A stretch of 7,826 nt of DNA, taken from the NCBI GenBank assembly GCA_900548795.1, contig URLT01000080.1, positions 1-7,826 of the forward strand. Direction: 5' to 3'. The notes beneath the pieces are model-generated. The model was not told the origin of the DNA. It searched no databases and saw only the letters and a list, made by a program, of their open reading frames with translations. This DNA is from an uncultured Eubacteriales bacterium (lineage in GTDB: Bacteria; Bacillota; Clostridia; Oscillospirales; Oscillospiraceae). Shown here piece by piece: positions 1 through 6,851 of this stretch. Numbering within the stretch: the first letter of the stretch is position 1; each line of letters opens with the position of its first letter. A program made the position numbers and the translations under genes.

Positions 1-2855
1 TTGCTCGGCATCGTCTCGGCCGCCGTGTGCCTCGGCAAATGCAGCGCGGGCAGCGCCGCCTCCTGCCGCACCGTCTCGGCCTCCGGCAGCCGCCGGTCGG
101 GCAGATAGGCAGCCGCGTCGTTCCATGTGATAAGCCACGGAAACTCCGAAACCGTCCGCTCCGCGCACGGAGTGCCCCCCTGTGCGAACAGCGCCCCGGC
201 CTCGCTGCGCCGCATGGCTGCCATGAGCACCCAATCGGCCATGCTTCCGGCGCGCTCCGTCAGCTCCTCGTCCGGCGTGATGCCCAGCTCGGAGATCAGC
301 TTCTTGAGCTTGGAGGTCAGCTTGGCCGAGCAGCAGGTCATGACCAGCCGAGAGACCGGCCGTGTCATGCCGACGTAGAGCACGCGAAGCTCCTCGGACA
401 TCCCCTCGCGCACGATGCGGTCGGCGACGGCATCGCGCGCCGCCGTGGAATAAGAGATCTGCTCGCCCCGGTCAAAGACACTGCCGCCCAGCCCGAGGAG
501 CGGGTCGGTCAGGATCGCCTGCCGGGCGTCCTTCCGGTTGAACTCCTTGCACAGGTCGGCAAGGACGACCACCGGATATTCCAGACCCTTTGATTTATGG
601 ATCGTCGTCAGGCGCACCGCGCCGCCCGGCGGGGCGCTCTTGTCCTCGGCACCTCTCTGCCGGGCGCTGTTCAAATAGCGCAGGAAGGCCGGCAAGCCGT
701 GCCGCCCGGCGGCGGCGCAGGCGTCGGCAAGGGACAGCAGCTTGTCGAAATGCGCCGCGCAGTCATCGCCGGGGTAGATCGCCCGCAGCAGCAGCCGCGT
801 CTCGATGCCGTCGAGCAGCGTGCGCACGGACTCCCCTGCCGCAAGCGTCCGCAGCTCGGCCAGCGTATGCAGGAACGGCTCGGCGCACGCGCCGCAGAGG
901 CAGTCGAGCAGGTCGCCCTCCCGGTTCTCGCCGCGCAGCCGCGCCAGCTCGTCGGCAGTGAAGCCGAACACGGGCGAAAGCAGCACCGTTAAAAGCGGAA
1001 TATCCTGACGCGGATTGTCGATCACCTGCAAAAGCGCGGTCAAAAACACGATCTCCGGCGCGTCAAACAGGCTGTCGCTGCCGCAGACGACCGGGATGCC
1101 CTGCCGCTGCAGCGCCTGCATATAGGTCTGCGCCTTGCCGGACAGCGCCCGCAGCAGGATCACGATGTCGTCCGGGCGCACCGGACGCAGCGCGTCGTTC
1201 TCCATGACCGGCTCCCCGTCGCGCAGCATCTGCGCGATGCGGTCGGCCAAAAAGGTCGCCTCAAGCTCCTCGTTGGCGGGCGCGGGGGTCATGTCCAATC
1301 CTGCCGCGTCGATGCAGTGCAGCTCGACAGCGGGGCCGCCGAGGTCGAGCACCGGGCGATTGGCGCGCAGCGACTCGTCCGGCCCGTAATACAGGCCGCC
1401 GACGCGCGGCGTCATGGTCACGGAAAACACATCGTTTGCCGCCGACAGGATCGCCGGATGGGAGCGGAAATTATCCGAGAGCACGATCTTGCAGCTCTCG
1501 CCCGCCCCGGCCTCGGCCTCCGGCCGAAAGTCGGCGTATTTTTTCAGGAAGATCGCCGGGTCGGCCATACGGAAGCGATAGATGGACTGCTTCACGTCGC
1601 CGACAAAAAACAGATTGCTCCCGTCGCGGCTGACAGCCTGAAAGATCGCCTCCTGCACGGCGTTCGTGTCCTGATATTCGTCGATCATCAGCTCGAGAAA
1701 GCGCTCGCCGACCTCTCGCGCCGCCGCAGTCGGCGTCTCGCCGCCGCGGTAAAACAGGCGCAGCGTCTCGTGCTCAAGGTCGTTGTAGTCCAGCAGATGG
1801 CGGCGGCTTTTTTCCGCGCGGAAGCGCTCGGAAAACATCCGCGTCAGCCGCAGAAGCCCACGCAGCGCCGTCGCACTGCGGCGCAGGTCGTCCAGCGCGT
1901 CGTCAGACGGCAGTTCGAAGCGCCCGAGCTGCTTTTTCAGCGTGTTTTTGATGAATTCCTTCGCTTTTTTGATGTACTCCTGCGCCTCCGGCGCCTCGCT
2001 CTTGCGAACGTTCCCCAACGGCGGGAGATTGCGCGGCGCCGCGTGCAGCTCGTCCCATGTCCGCGCGGCGGAGAGGCGGCCGAGCATTTCCTTCATTTGC
2101 AGCAGGGGCGGCAGGTATTTTTTCGTCAGCTCGGGGCATTGCTCCGTCAGCCTGCAGCAGGTGTCGAGCATCCGGCTCATGCGCGCAAGGCTGATGCGCA
2201 GCTCGCGCATTAAATAATCGCCCCAGACCGTCTGCGCCATGTCCGTGCAATCGTCGAGCCGAAGCGCCTGCATCAGCTCCTCATAGCGGCGCTTGGGATC
2301 CTTCCAGCATTGCAGGTCGCCGTATAGCTTTTCGATCCGCTCGGGCAGCTCGCGGTCATCGCGGTTGCCGCCGAACATATCCAGCGCCGCGCTCAGCTCT
2401 GCGTCCGTCCCGACCTGCGCATAGGCCTGTTCAAGCGTCGCCTGCATCGCGCGCTCGGTCAGCGCGGCCGCGTCGCCCTCGTCGCAGATGCGAAAATCCG
2501 CCGGAAGCTCCAGCTCGTGGGCATAGTCGCGCAAGATCGACGCGCAGAAGGCGTGCACCGTGGAGATCTGCGCAAGATACACCCGGCTGAGCTGCCGCTG
2601 CAGCAGACGGTTGCTCGGCTCTGCGGCGAGCTGCTCGCTGAGCCGGGCGATCAGCTTGCCGCGCAGCTCTGAGGCCGCCGCCTCGGTAAAGGTGATCGTC
2701 AGGAATCGGTCAACGTCGCAGGCCTCCTCGGAAACGCGGCGCAGCACGCGCTCGATCAGCACGCGGGTCTTGCCCGACCCGGCCGCCGCCGAGACCAGCA
2801 CCGCGCTGCCGCGATGCGCCACCGCGCAGGCTTGTGGCCGTGTCAGCTCAGCCAT
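1..2855 (-). CDS. addA: AddA, ATP-dependent helicase/nuclease subunit A (3' end beyond window)
   Basis: AddA is the active 3'-5' helicase and one of the two nucleases of the AddAB double-strand-break resection complex, working with AddB. About 951 codons are visible with no stop or frameshift; the family usually has about 1,200 residues, so the C-terminal PD-(D/E)XK nuclease domain is outside the window. The UvrD/Rep superfamily 1 motifs appear in order: Walker A AAAGSGKT (residues 23-30), motif Ia TFTEAAASELR, ISTVHAFC, a DYNDLEH segment, Walker B DEYQDTN (D392, E393), motif III GDVKQSIYRFR (from G419), motif IV LSDNFRSHP, motif V HKSKGLEYP (from H753), and motif VI LRVLYVGMTR (ending R832). 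The ATG is chosen because Walker A then falls at the usual distance from the N-terminus and a strong ribosome binding site precedes it. It overlaps the end of addB by 8 bases, so translation is probably coupled. Motif VI continues as TRPVSRL rather than the more usual TRA-type sequence. Confidence 0.97.
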   Translation of the reverse strand, partial: MAELTRPQACAVAHRGSAVLVSAAAGSGKTRVLIERVLRRVSEEACDVDRFLTITFTEAAASELRGKLIARLSEQLAAEPSNRLLQRQLSRVYLAQISTVHAFCASILRDYAHELELPADFRICDEGDAAALTERAMQATLEQAYAQVGTDAELSAALDMFGGNRDDRELPERIEKLYGDLQCWKDPKRRYEELMQALRLDDCTDMAQTVWGDYLMRELRISLARMSRMLDTCCRLTEQCPELTKKYLPPLLQMKEMLGRLSAARTWDELHAAPRNLPPLGNVRKSEAPEAQEYIKKAKEFIKNTLKKQLGRFELPSDDALDDLRRSATALRGLLRLTRMFSERFRAEKSRRHLLDYNDLEHETLRLFYRGGETPTAAAREVGERFLELMIDEYQDTNAVQEAIFQAVSRDGSNLFFVGDVKQSIYRFRMADPAIFLKKYADFRPEAEAGAGESCKIVLSDNFRSHPAILSAANDVFSVTMTPRVGGLYYGPDESLRANRPVLDLGGPAVELHCIDAAGLDMTPAPANEELEATFLADRIAQMLRDGEPVMENDALRPVRPDDIVILLRALSGKAQTYMQALQRQGIPVVCGSDSLFDAPEIVFLTALLQVIDNPRQDIPLLTVLLSPVFGFTADELARLRGENREGDLLDCLCGACAEPFLHTLAELRTLAAGESVRTLLDGIETRLLLRAIYPGDDCAAHFDKLLSLADACAAAGRHGLPAFLRYLNSARQRGAEDKSAPPGGAVRLTTIHKSKGLEYPVVVLADLCKEFNRKDARQAILTDPLLGLGGSVFDRGEQISYSTAARDAVADRIVREGMSEELRVLYVGMTRPVSRLVMTCCSAKLTSKLKKLISELGITPDEELTERAGSMADWVLMAAMRRSEAGALFAQGGTPCAERTVSEFPWLITWNDAAAYLPDRRLPEAETVRQEAALPALHLPRHTAAETMPS

Positions 2856-5800
2856 GGCTCTGCACCTCCTCCAGCTTTTTCCAAAATTCCTCCGGCTTGA
2901 GGCCGGGCTTGCACCAGCGCCGCCGGTTTTTCCCGTCGCCGCAGACCGTCCCATAGGGGCAATAGCGGCAGACGTTCTCGTCCTTTGAGCCGAAGGCAAG
3001 CGGATTCGGCGCGATCTCGCCGTCGGACAGCTCCTGCGCCAGCCGATCCACCACGGAAAACACGTGTCGCTCCAGCTCGCGAAGCTGCTTGCCCGTCATC
3101 AGATCTCCCCTGCGCGCCCCGTCCTTGTCGTGCCGATAGGGCAGATATTCCGGCTCGTCCTGCGTCGGCTCCATCGCCCGCAGAACGGCGTCGCTGTCGA
3201 GCAGCAGCCCGCTGCGGCGTTGATTCTCGCGGCGCTGCCGCTGCAAATCCGCCTTGTCGCGCCGGTCTCGGATCGAGATGCGCTCGACCCGCGCCGGAAA
3301 ATACAGCACGCCCGCCGGATGCAGCTCCGTGCCCGTCAGGCGCAGGCCGCTGCGCTCGAGTGCGAAAAGATACAGCAGCATTTGCAGCCCCAGCCCCTCG
3401 AGCAGCTTGCCATACTCCATTTTTGTCTTACCGGTCTTGTAATCCACCACGCGCACATACACCCGGTCGCCGTCGCGCCAGAGGTCGGCGCGGTCGATCT
3501 TGCCGACGAGCGCCACGTTCCGATCCGCAATGCGGATGGGCGGCAGGTCGCCGCGCACGGGCGAAAAATTCAGCTCGAGCCACTGCGGAACAAATTCAGA
3601 GCGCGACAGCTCGCGGTAAAGCTCGGAAACGACCGCCCGCACCTCATCAAAGCTCCGCCGGAACAGATACGCCGCGCGCTCGGTGTCGAGCAGGTCGCTC
3701 AGCTCCTCGGCGGCGTAGCGCTCCATGGCCGCGTCGGTCAGCGCCAGCACGCGCTCGAGCGGAACGGTCTTGAAGCCGCCCTCGCGCATCGTGCCGCGCG
3801 TCACCTCCTCAAGCACGGCGTGCACGAAGGTGCCGTAAACCGTGGCCTCGAGCTCTGCCGTGCGTCGCTCCTTTGCCCGCAGGCCGTAGTCAAGATAGAA
3901 ACGGAAGCGGCACCCGGCCAGCTCCTCGATCTTGGACGAGGAGAGCTGCACCGTCTGCCGGTAAAGCGCCTGCACGCCCTCGGGGGAAAGCCCGCCCGGC
4001 GCATAATCGGCCGCGCGCCGCAGGCGAAGCGCCGCCTCGCGCAGAAGCGGCTCGCGCTCCGCCGTGCCCAGCCCGTCGTGGGCAGCCTGCCATGTCAGAT
4101 AGTCCCACGCAGAGCGCGTGCAGAGCGCCTCGGCGCGGTCAAGCGTCTGCGCCTGCGGAAAGAGCCGCCGTGCCCGGCGCAGCAAATACGCCTCCGTCCC
4201 GGCCTCGGCGCTGAAATACACCCGTTTCCGCGCGCCGCAGAGCATGCTCCCGATGGCCGCCAGCTCGCGCTCCAGCCTCCCGGCGGCGTTCGGCATGATC
4301 TCGATGTCCTGCTGCTTGAGCGCGCCGCGCTCCCGGTCTGTCAGCAGGCCGCTCGGCGCCGGCGCCGAGGGAAAGCTGCCCTCGTTCGCACCGAGCACGA
4401 GCAGATACGCGCAGTCGCACTGTCGCTGGGACAGCACGCTGCCGACGTTCACGCAATCCAGACTTGCCGGGATCGTTCCGACGGAATAGCGGCTGAGCGC
4501 CGTGCGAAGGATGCGGGCAAATTCCTCGGCGGAGCGCACGGTCTGCCCCAGCACACCGTAAAGCTGCTCCAGCAGCGTCGTGAAGATCCCGTAAAGCTGG
4601 GCATACTCCTGCGCCCGCTGCAGATCGCCCGCATCGAAGCGCTCCTGCGCCAGAGCCTGAAGCCGACCGGACAGGTCGATTTCCTCCAGAAAGCGACTGA
4701 GCGCCAGCACCTGCTCTGCCGTGCTCGCAGCGCGCCGCAGCCCTCCGCGCAGGTGCAGCAGCGGCGTCAGCGCCGCCTCGCGATCGGCATTCAGCGCGTC
4801 GAGCAGGGGCGCGCGCTCCTCCGGCGGCCGCTTCTGCGTGCCGAAGGGGCTTTTTGTCCATGGTCTTTCCCACTGCGCGCCCCGGATCGACCAGAGGAGC
4901 GCGTAATTTTCCAGCCGGTCGACCCGCTCGCGCGTCAGTCCCGAAAAATCCGATTTCAGCCACGAGAGCACATCCTCCGTCTCCATGCCGCCCACCGCCG
5001 CGTTCAGCGCCGTGAGCAGCGCGTCGATCATGCGCTCCTGCAAAATGTCCCGATCTCCGGCAAAATACGCCGGGATCTCCGCCCGTCTCAGAATGGACTC
5101 GAGCATGGGGCGATATGTCTCGTAATCCGTGCAGGCCACGGTGATCTCCCGCCACGGCACGCCCTGCTCCGCAAGGCGCAGGATCTCCCCTGCCGCCATG
5201 CGGCACTCCTCGGTGCGTCCGGCGCAGGTCAGAAAAACGACGGCGTCCTGCGCCGCGTCCCACGGCTGCGCCGCCCCGCCGAACAGCGCCCCGCGCAGAT
5301 GCGCCAGCGGGGAGCCGTCCGCACGCACCGGAAGCTGCCGAACCTCGACCGGAAGCTGCTGCTGCGCGACGCTCGCGCACAGCGCCGCAGCGGTCTGCCG
5401 CGCGGCAGCGTACTGCTGCGCCTGCCCGTGCAGGCCGTCGCAGAGCAGCGCAACGTTCAGCCGCGCACCGCCGTTGAGGAGCTGCGCAAGGATGCTGCGC
5501 TCAACGCCGTTGAAGTCCGTGAAGCCGTCGACCCAGAATTCGCGGTCGCTCAGATCGCCGCAATCCTCCAGCGCATGCAGCAGCCGCGTCAGGCGCGTCT
5601 GCGGATCCTGCCCGATGCGGGCGCTGACGGCGTCATAGCTCTCCATCAGCAGGGCGAATTCCTCGGTCTTGACCGCAAGCGTCCCCGTCAGGCGCTGCGC
5701 TGCGCGGCGCAGCTCGTCGGCCGTGACGCAGAAGCTCCGGAATTCCTCGAGCATATCGAGCAATTGCAGCAAAAATTCCGCCCGGGCGGCGCTCGCGCCG

Positions 5801-6120
5801 AAGATCTTCAGCCGGGAGCGCACCTGCTCCACGGCGAGCGCCATCATCAGCAGCTTGCCGCCGCCGTCCGTCTCGGTCTCGGCGACGCCGCCGACCTCAG
5901 AAAACACCCGCGAGGCCAGCCGCGAAAAGGTCAGCACCTCGGCATGAAGCGAGATCGCGTCGCCGCCTGCGGCGCAGAGCCGCCGCTCCGTATCATGCGA
6001 AAATTGCTCCGGAACGAGCAGCACCATGCGCCGCTGTCCGGCTTTTGCGCGCGCGGCGATCTGCCGCAGAAGCTGCTCGGAATTCTCTCTCCGGTCGGTC
6101 GACAGCCACAAACGAAGCAT
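2848..6120 (-). CDS. addB: AddB, ATP-dependent helicase/nuclease subunit B (deoxyribonuclease subunit)
   Basis: AddB partners AddA in double-strand-break end resection. In the characterised Bacillus enzyme it has a helicase-like fold without helicase activity, recognises Chi, and carries a second nuclease. This copy has 1,090 residues, slightly shorter than the 1,166 of B. subtilis. Family features seen: LLVPEQFSHDTER (34-46), the HAEVLTFSRLASRVF block (59-73), VDGFTDFNGVERS (197-209), GRTEECRMAAGEI (301-313), and LVLGANEGSFP (574-584). The C-terminal PD-(D/E)XK nuclease has H767, D876 (GKIDRAD), D893 and K895 (VDYKTGK), and Q913 (GLQMLLY). Four cysteines fit the AddB iron-sulfur staple: C737, then C1051, C1054 and C1060 (CRYCPYGTVC). 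The N-terminal nucleotide-binding loop is missing: where relatives have a GxxGxGKT-type sequence, residues 6-13 read STDRRENS. The nuclease and cysteine set are intact, so this looks like a working gene and not a decayed one. A promoter and a good ribosome binding site precede it. Confidence 0.97.
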   Translation of the reverse strand: MLRLWLSTDRRENSEQLLRQIAARAKAGQRRMVLLVPEQFSHDTERRLCAAGGDAISLHAEVLTFSRLASRVFSEVGGVAETETDGGGKLLMMALAVEQVRSRLKIFGASAARAEFLLQLLDMLEEFRSFCVTADELRRAAQRLTGTLAVKTEEFALLMESYDAVSARIGQDPQTRLTRLLHALEDCGDLSDREFWVDGFTDFNGVERSILAQLLNGGARLNVALLCDGLHGQAQQYAAARQTAAALCASVAQQQLPVEVRQLPVRADGSPLAHLRGALFGGAAQPWDAAQDAVVFLTCAGRTEECRMAAGEILRLAEQGVPWREITVACTDYETYRPMLESILRRAEIPAYFAGDRDILQERMIDALLTALNAAVGGMETEDVLSWLKSDFSGLTRERVDRLENYALLWSIRGAQWERPWTKSPFGTQKRPPEERAPLLDALNADREAALTPLLHLRGGLRRAASTAEQVLALSRFLEEIDLSGRLQALAQERFDAGDLQRAQEYAQLYGIFTTLLEQLYGVLGQTVRSAEEFARILRTALSRYSVGTIPASLDCVNVGSVLSQRQCDCAYLLVLGANEGSFPSAPAPSGLLTDRERGALKQQDIEIMPNAAGRLERELAAIGSMLCGARKRVYFSAEAGTEAYLLRRARRLFPQAQTLDRAEALCTRSAWDYLTWQAAHDGLGTAEREPLLREAALRLRRAADYAPGGLSPEGVQALYRQTVQLSSSKIEELAGCRFRFYLDYGLRAKERRTAELEATVYGTFVHAVLEEVTRGTMREGGFKTVPLERVLALTDAAMERYAAEELSDLLDTERAAYLFRRSFDEVRAVVSELYRELSRSEFVPQWLELNFSPVRGDLPPIRIADRNVALVGKIDRADLWRDGDRVYVRVVDYKTGKTKMEYGKLLEGLGLQMLLYLFALERSGLRLTGTELHPAGVLYFPARVERISIRDRRDKADLQRQRRENQRRSGLLLDSDAVLRAMEPTQDEPEYLPYRHDKDGARRGDLMTGKQLRELERHVFSVVDRLAQELSDGEIAPNPLAFGSKDENVCRYCPYGTVCGDGKNRRRWCKPGLKPEEFWKKLEEVQSHG
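2863..2870 (-). promoter_or_regulatory. Ribosome binding site of addA inside addB
   Basis: The minus strand reads AGGAGGTG, a near-perfect Shine-Dalgarno sequence, 7 bases before the addA ATG. It lies within the last codons of addB, so addA can be translated strongly from the addBA message even though its start codon is buried in addB. It also settles the addA start. Confidence 0.85.
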
Positions 6121-6128
6121 TTTTCTCT

Positions 6129-6135
6129 CTCCTTT
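6129..6135 (-). promoter_or_regulatory. Ribosome binding site of addB
   Basis: The minus strand reads AAAGGAG, 8 bases upstream of the addB ATG. This supports the chosen start, which gives the MLRL N-terminus typical of the family. Confidence 0.8.
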
Positions 6136-6151
6136 GCATCATTTCCCTGTT

Positions 6152-6180
6152 ATTATACCATATCAATGCGGCGAAAACAA
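6152..6180 (-). promoter_or_regulatory. Candidate vegetative (sigma-A) promoter for addBA
   Basis: On the minus strand, TTGTTT (6175-6180) is followed after exactly 17 bases by a perfect TATAAT (6152-6157). The bases before the -10 box read TGG, giving an extended TGnTATAAT element that compensates for the poor -35 (only TTG matches). Transcription would start near position 6145, leaving a leader of roughly 25 bases with the addB ribosome binding site. The -35 element lies in the last codons of spoIIR and the -10 box just after its stop. I see no LexA-type GAAC-N4-GTTC box nearby, so DNA-damage control is not indicated. Confidence 0.7.
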
Positions 6181-6786
6181 CTCATCGAGCCATTCCAGCA
6201 GCTTGAAGCGCAAAATATACCCGTCGGCGTCCGTGACCAGCTCCGTCTCATCGCCGTCAAAGCCGCCTGCGGCGGCAAGCTGCGCGGCCTGCTCGCTCGA
6301 GGCCGCCGTGCACAGCGACGGAAAAACCACGCACCACCAGTTGTGCCCCTGCGCCGCGCCGATGCGCACGCAGAGCGCGCGGTAGACGCCCGCCGGGAGC
6401 GTAAACGTGTCATAGCTCCGCGTGCCAAAGCGCTGCTCCTCCAGCGAAACGCGCGCCGTCAGGCCGCTTCCCTCAGCGTCGAGCACCGACTGCGCCGCCG
6501 CTTGCACGCGTCCCAAGCCCGCTCCGAGCGCCTGCTCGGCCTCCGCGCGGCTGCCGCAGCCCTCCGTCAGCGCGCCGACCGTCTCGAGCACCGCGTCGCG
6601 CACGCGCAGCTTCTGCGCCTGATCGGCGTCGGTGTCGGAATTTGCCACAACGTGCAGCCGAAGCGTTTTTTCTGCAAGGCCTCTTTGCAGAGCAGCGGTC
6701 TGCGCCGTAAAGATCGCGGCCGCCGCCACTGCCGTCAGGCCGAGCAGCGCGACCCATCGCTTCAATAAGAACCAATAGCGTGCCAT
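6163..6786 (-). CDS. spoIIR: Stage II sporulation protein R (SpoIIR), forespore signal for sigma-E activation
   Basis: SpoIIR is made in the forespore and secreted toward the mother cell, where it triggers the SpoIIGA protease to process pro-sigma-E. This copy has 207 residues (224 in B. subtilis). The hallmark block LRLHVVANSDTDADQ (42-56) continues as QKLRVRDAVLE (58-68). A second conserved block, GHNWWCVVFPSLC, is at 147-159. Residues 12-30 form a hydrophobic stretch after a basic start, fitting a membrane anchor or signal segment for export. The frame stays open upstream to 6900 with ATGs at 6813 and 6900. I prefer 6786 because the signal segment then sits at the N-terminus, a purine-rich ribosome binding site precedes it, and the predicted start of transcription (near 6815) leaves no leader for the 6813 ATG. 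A sigma-F-like promoter upstream agrees with how this gene is controlled in Bacillus. Confidence 0.95.
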   Translation of the reverse strand: MARYWFLLKRWVALLGLTAVAAAAIFTAQTAALQRGLAEKTLRLHVVANSDTDADQAQKLRVRDAVLETVGALTEGCGSRAEAEQALGAGLGRVQAAAQSVLDAEGSGLTARVSLEEQRFGTRSYDTFTLPAGVYRALCVRIGAAQGHNWWCVVFPSLCTAASSEQAAQLAAAGGFDGDETELVTDADGYILRFKLLEWLDELFSPH

Positions 6787-6798
6787 AAAAAGATCCCG

Positions 6799-6803
6799 CC
6801 CCT
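6799..6803 (-). promoter_or_regulatory. Likely ribosome binding site of spoIIR
   Basis: The minus strand reads GGAAAGGGGCGGG before the ATG at 6786. The AGGGG core lies 12 bases away, which is rather long spacing, so this is a moderate site. It helps to favour 6786 over the ATG at 6813, which has no purine-rich run at a suitable distance. Confidence 0.5.
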
Positions 6804-6823
6804 TTCCGGTCATGTTACCGGAA
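6804..6823 (-). repeat. Short inverted repeat (7-base arms, 6-base loop) ahead of spoIIR
   Basis: The arms TTCCGGT and ACCGGAA are perfect complements around a 6-base loop. In RNA this would form a short hairpin ending immediately before the AGGGG ribosome binding site of spoIIR. It is not followed directly by a T-run (the nearest TTTTT begins 11 bases after the stem), so it does not look like a terminator. The predicted sigma-F start site falls in the loop. The whole hairpin would therefore exist only in read-through RNA from ispE. Confidence 0.5.
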
Positions 6824-6851
6824 GTATGGACGAGATCTGTCGGTTTTATAC
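6822..6851 (-). promoter_or_regulatory. Candidate forespore (sigma-F/sigma-G type) promoter for spoIIR
   Basis: The minus strand has GTATA (6847-6851), then 15 bases, then GTCCATACTT (6822-6831). The sigma-F pattern known from B. subtilis is roughly GywTA, about 15 bases, GgnnAnAnTw. The -35 element matches fully and the -10 element matches at every strongly conserved position except the second G. The location is right: transcription would start about 30 bases before the spoIIR ATG, and spoIIR is a classic sigma-F gene. The -35 element overlaps the last valine codon and stop codon of ispE. The call rests on pattern matching plus knowledge of the gene's regulation elsewhere. Confidence 0.65.

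Noticed and set aside
1..2855. AddA as a truncated or broken gene lacking its nuclease domain.
   Set aside because: The frame is open to the very edge of the window after motif VI, and no stop is seen. The missing domain is explained by the window boundary.
3064..6768. A stop-free plus-strand frame of over 1,200 codons lying opposite addB and spoIIR.
   Set aside because: It is the mirror of GC-rich codon use in two well-identified minus-strand genes. Its product is arginine-, alanine- and glutamine-rich with no recognisable domain, and it spans two genes and their promoter gap. Similar long shadow frames lie opposite addA and ispE.
6787..6823. The inverted repeat plus TTTTT before spoIIR as a terminator for ispE.
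   Set aside because: The T-run begins 11 bases after the stem and the region between is G-rich, so it lacks the stem-then-U-tract form of an intrinsic terminator.
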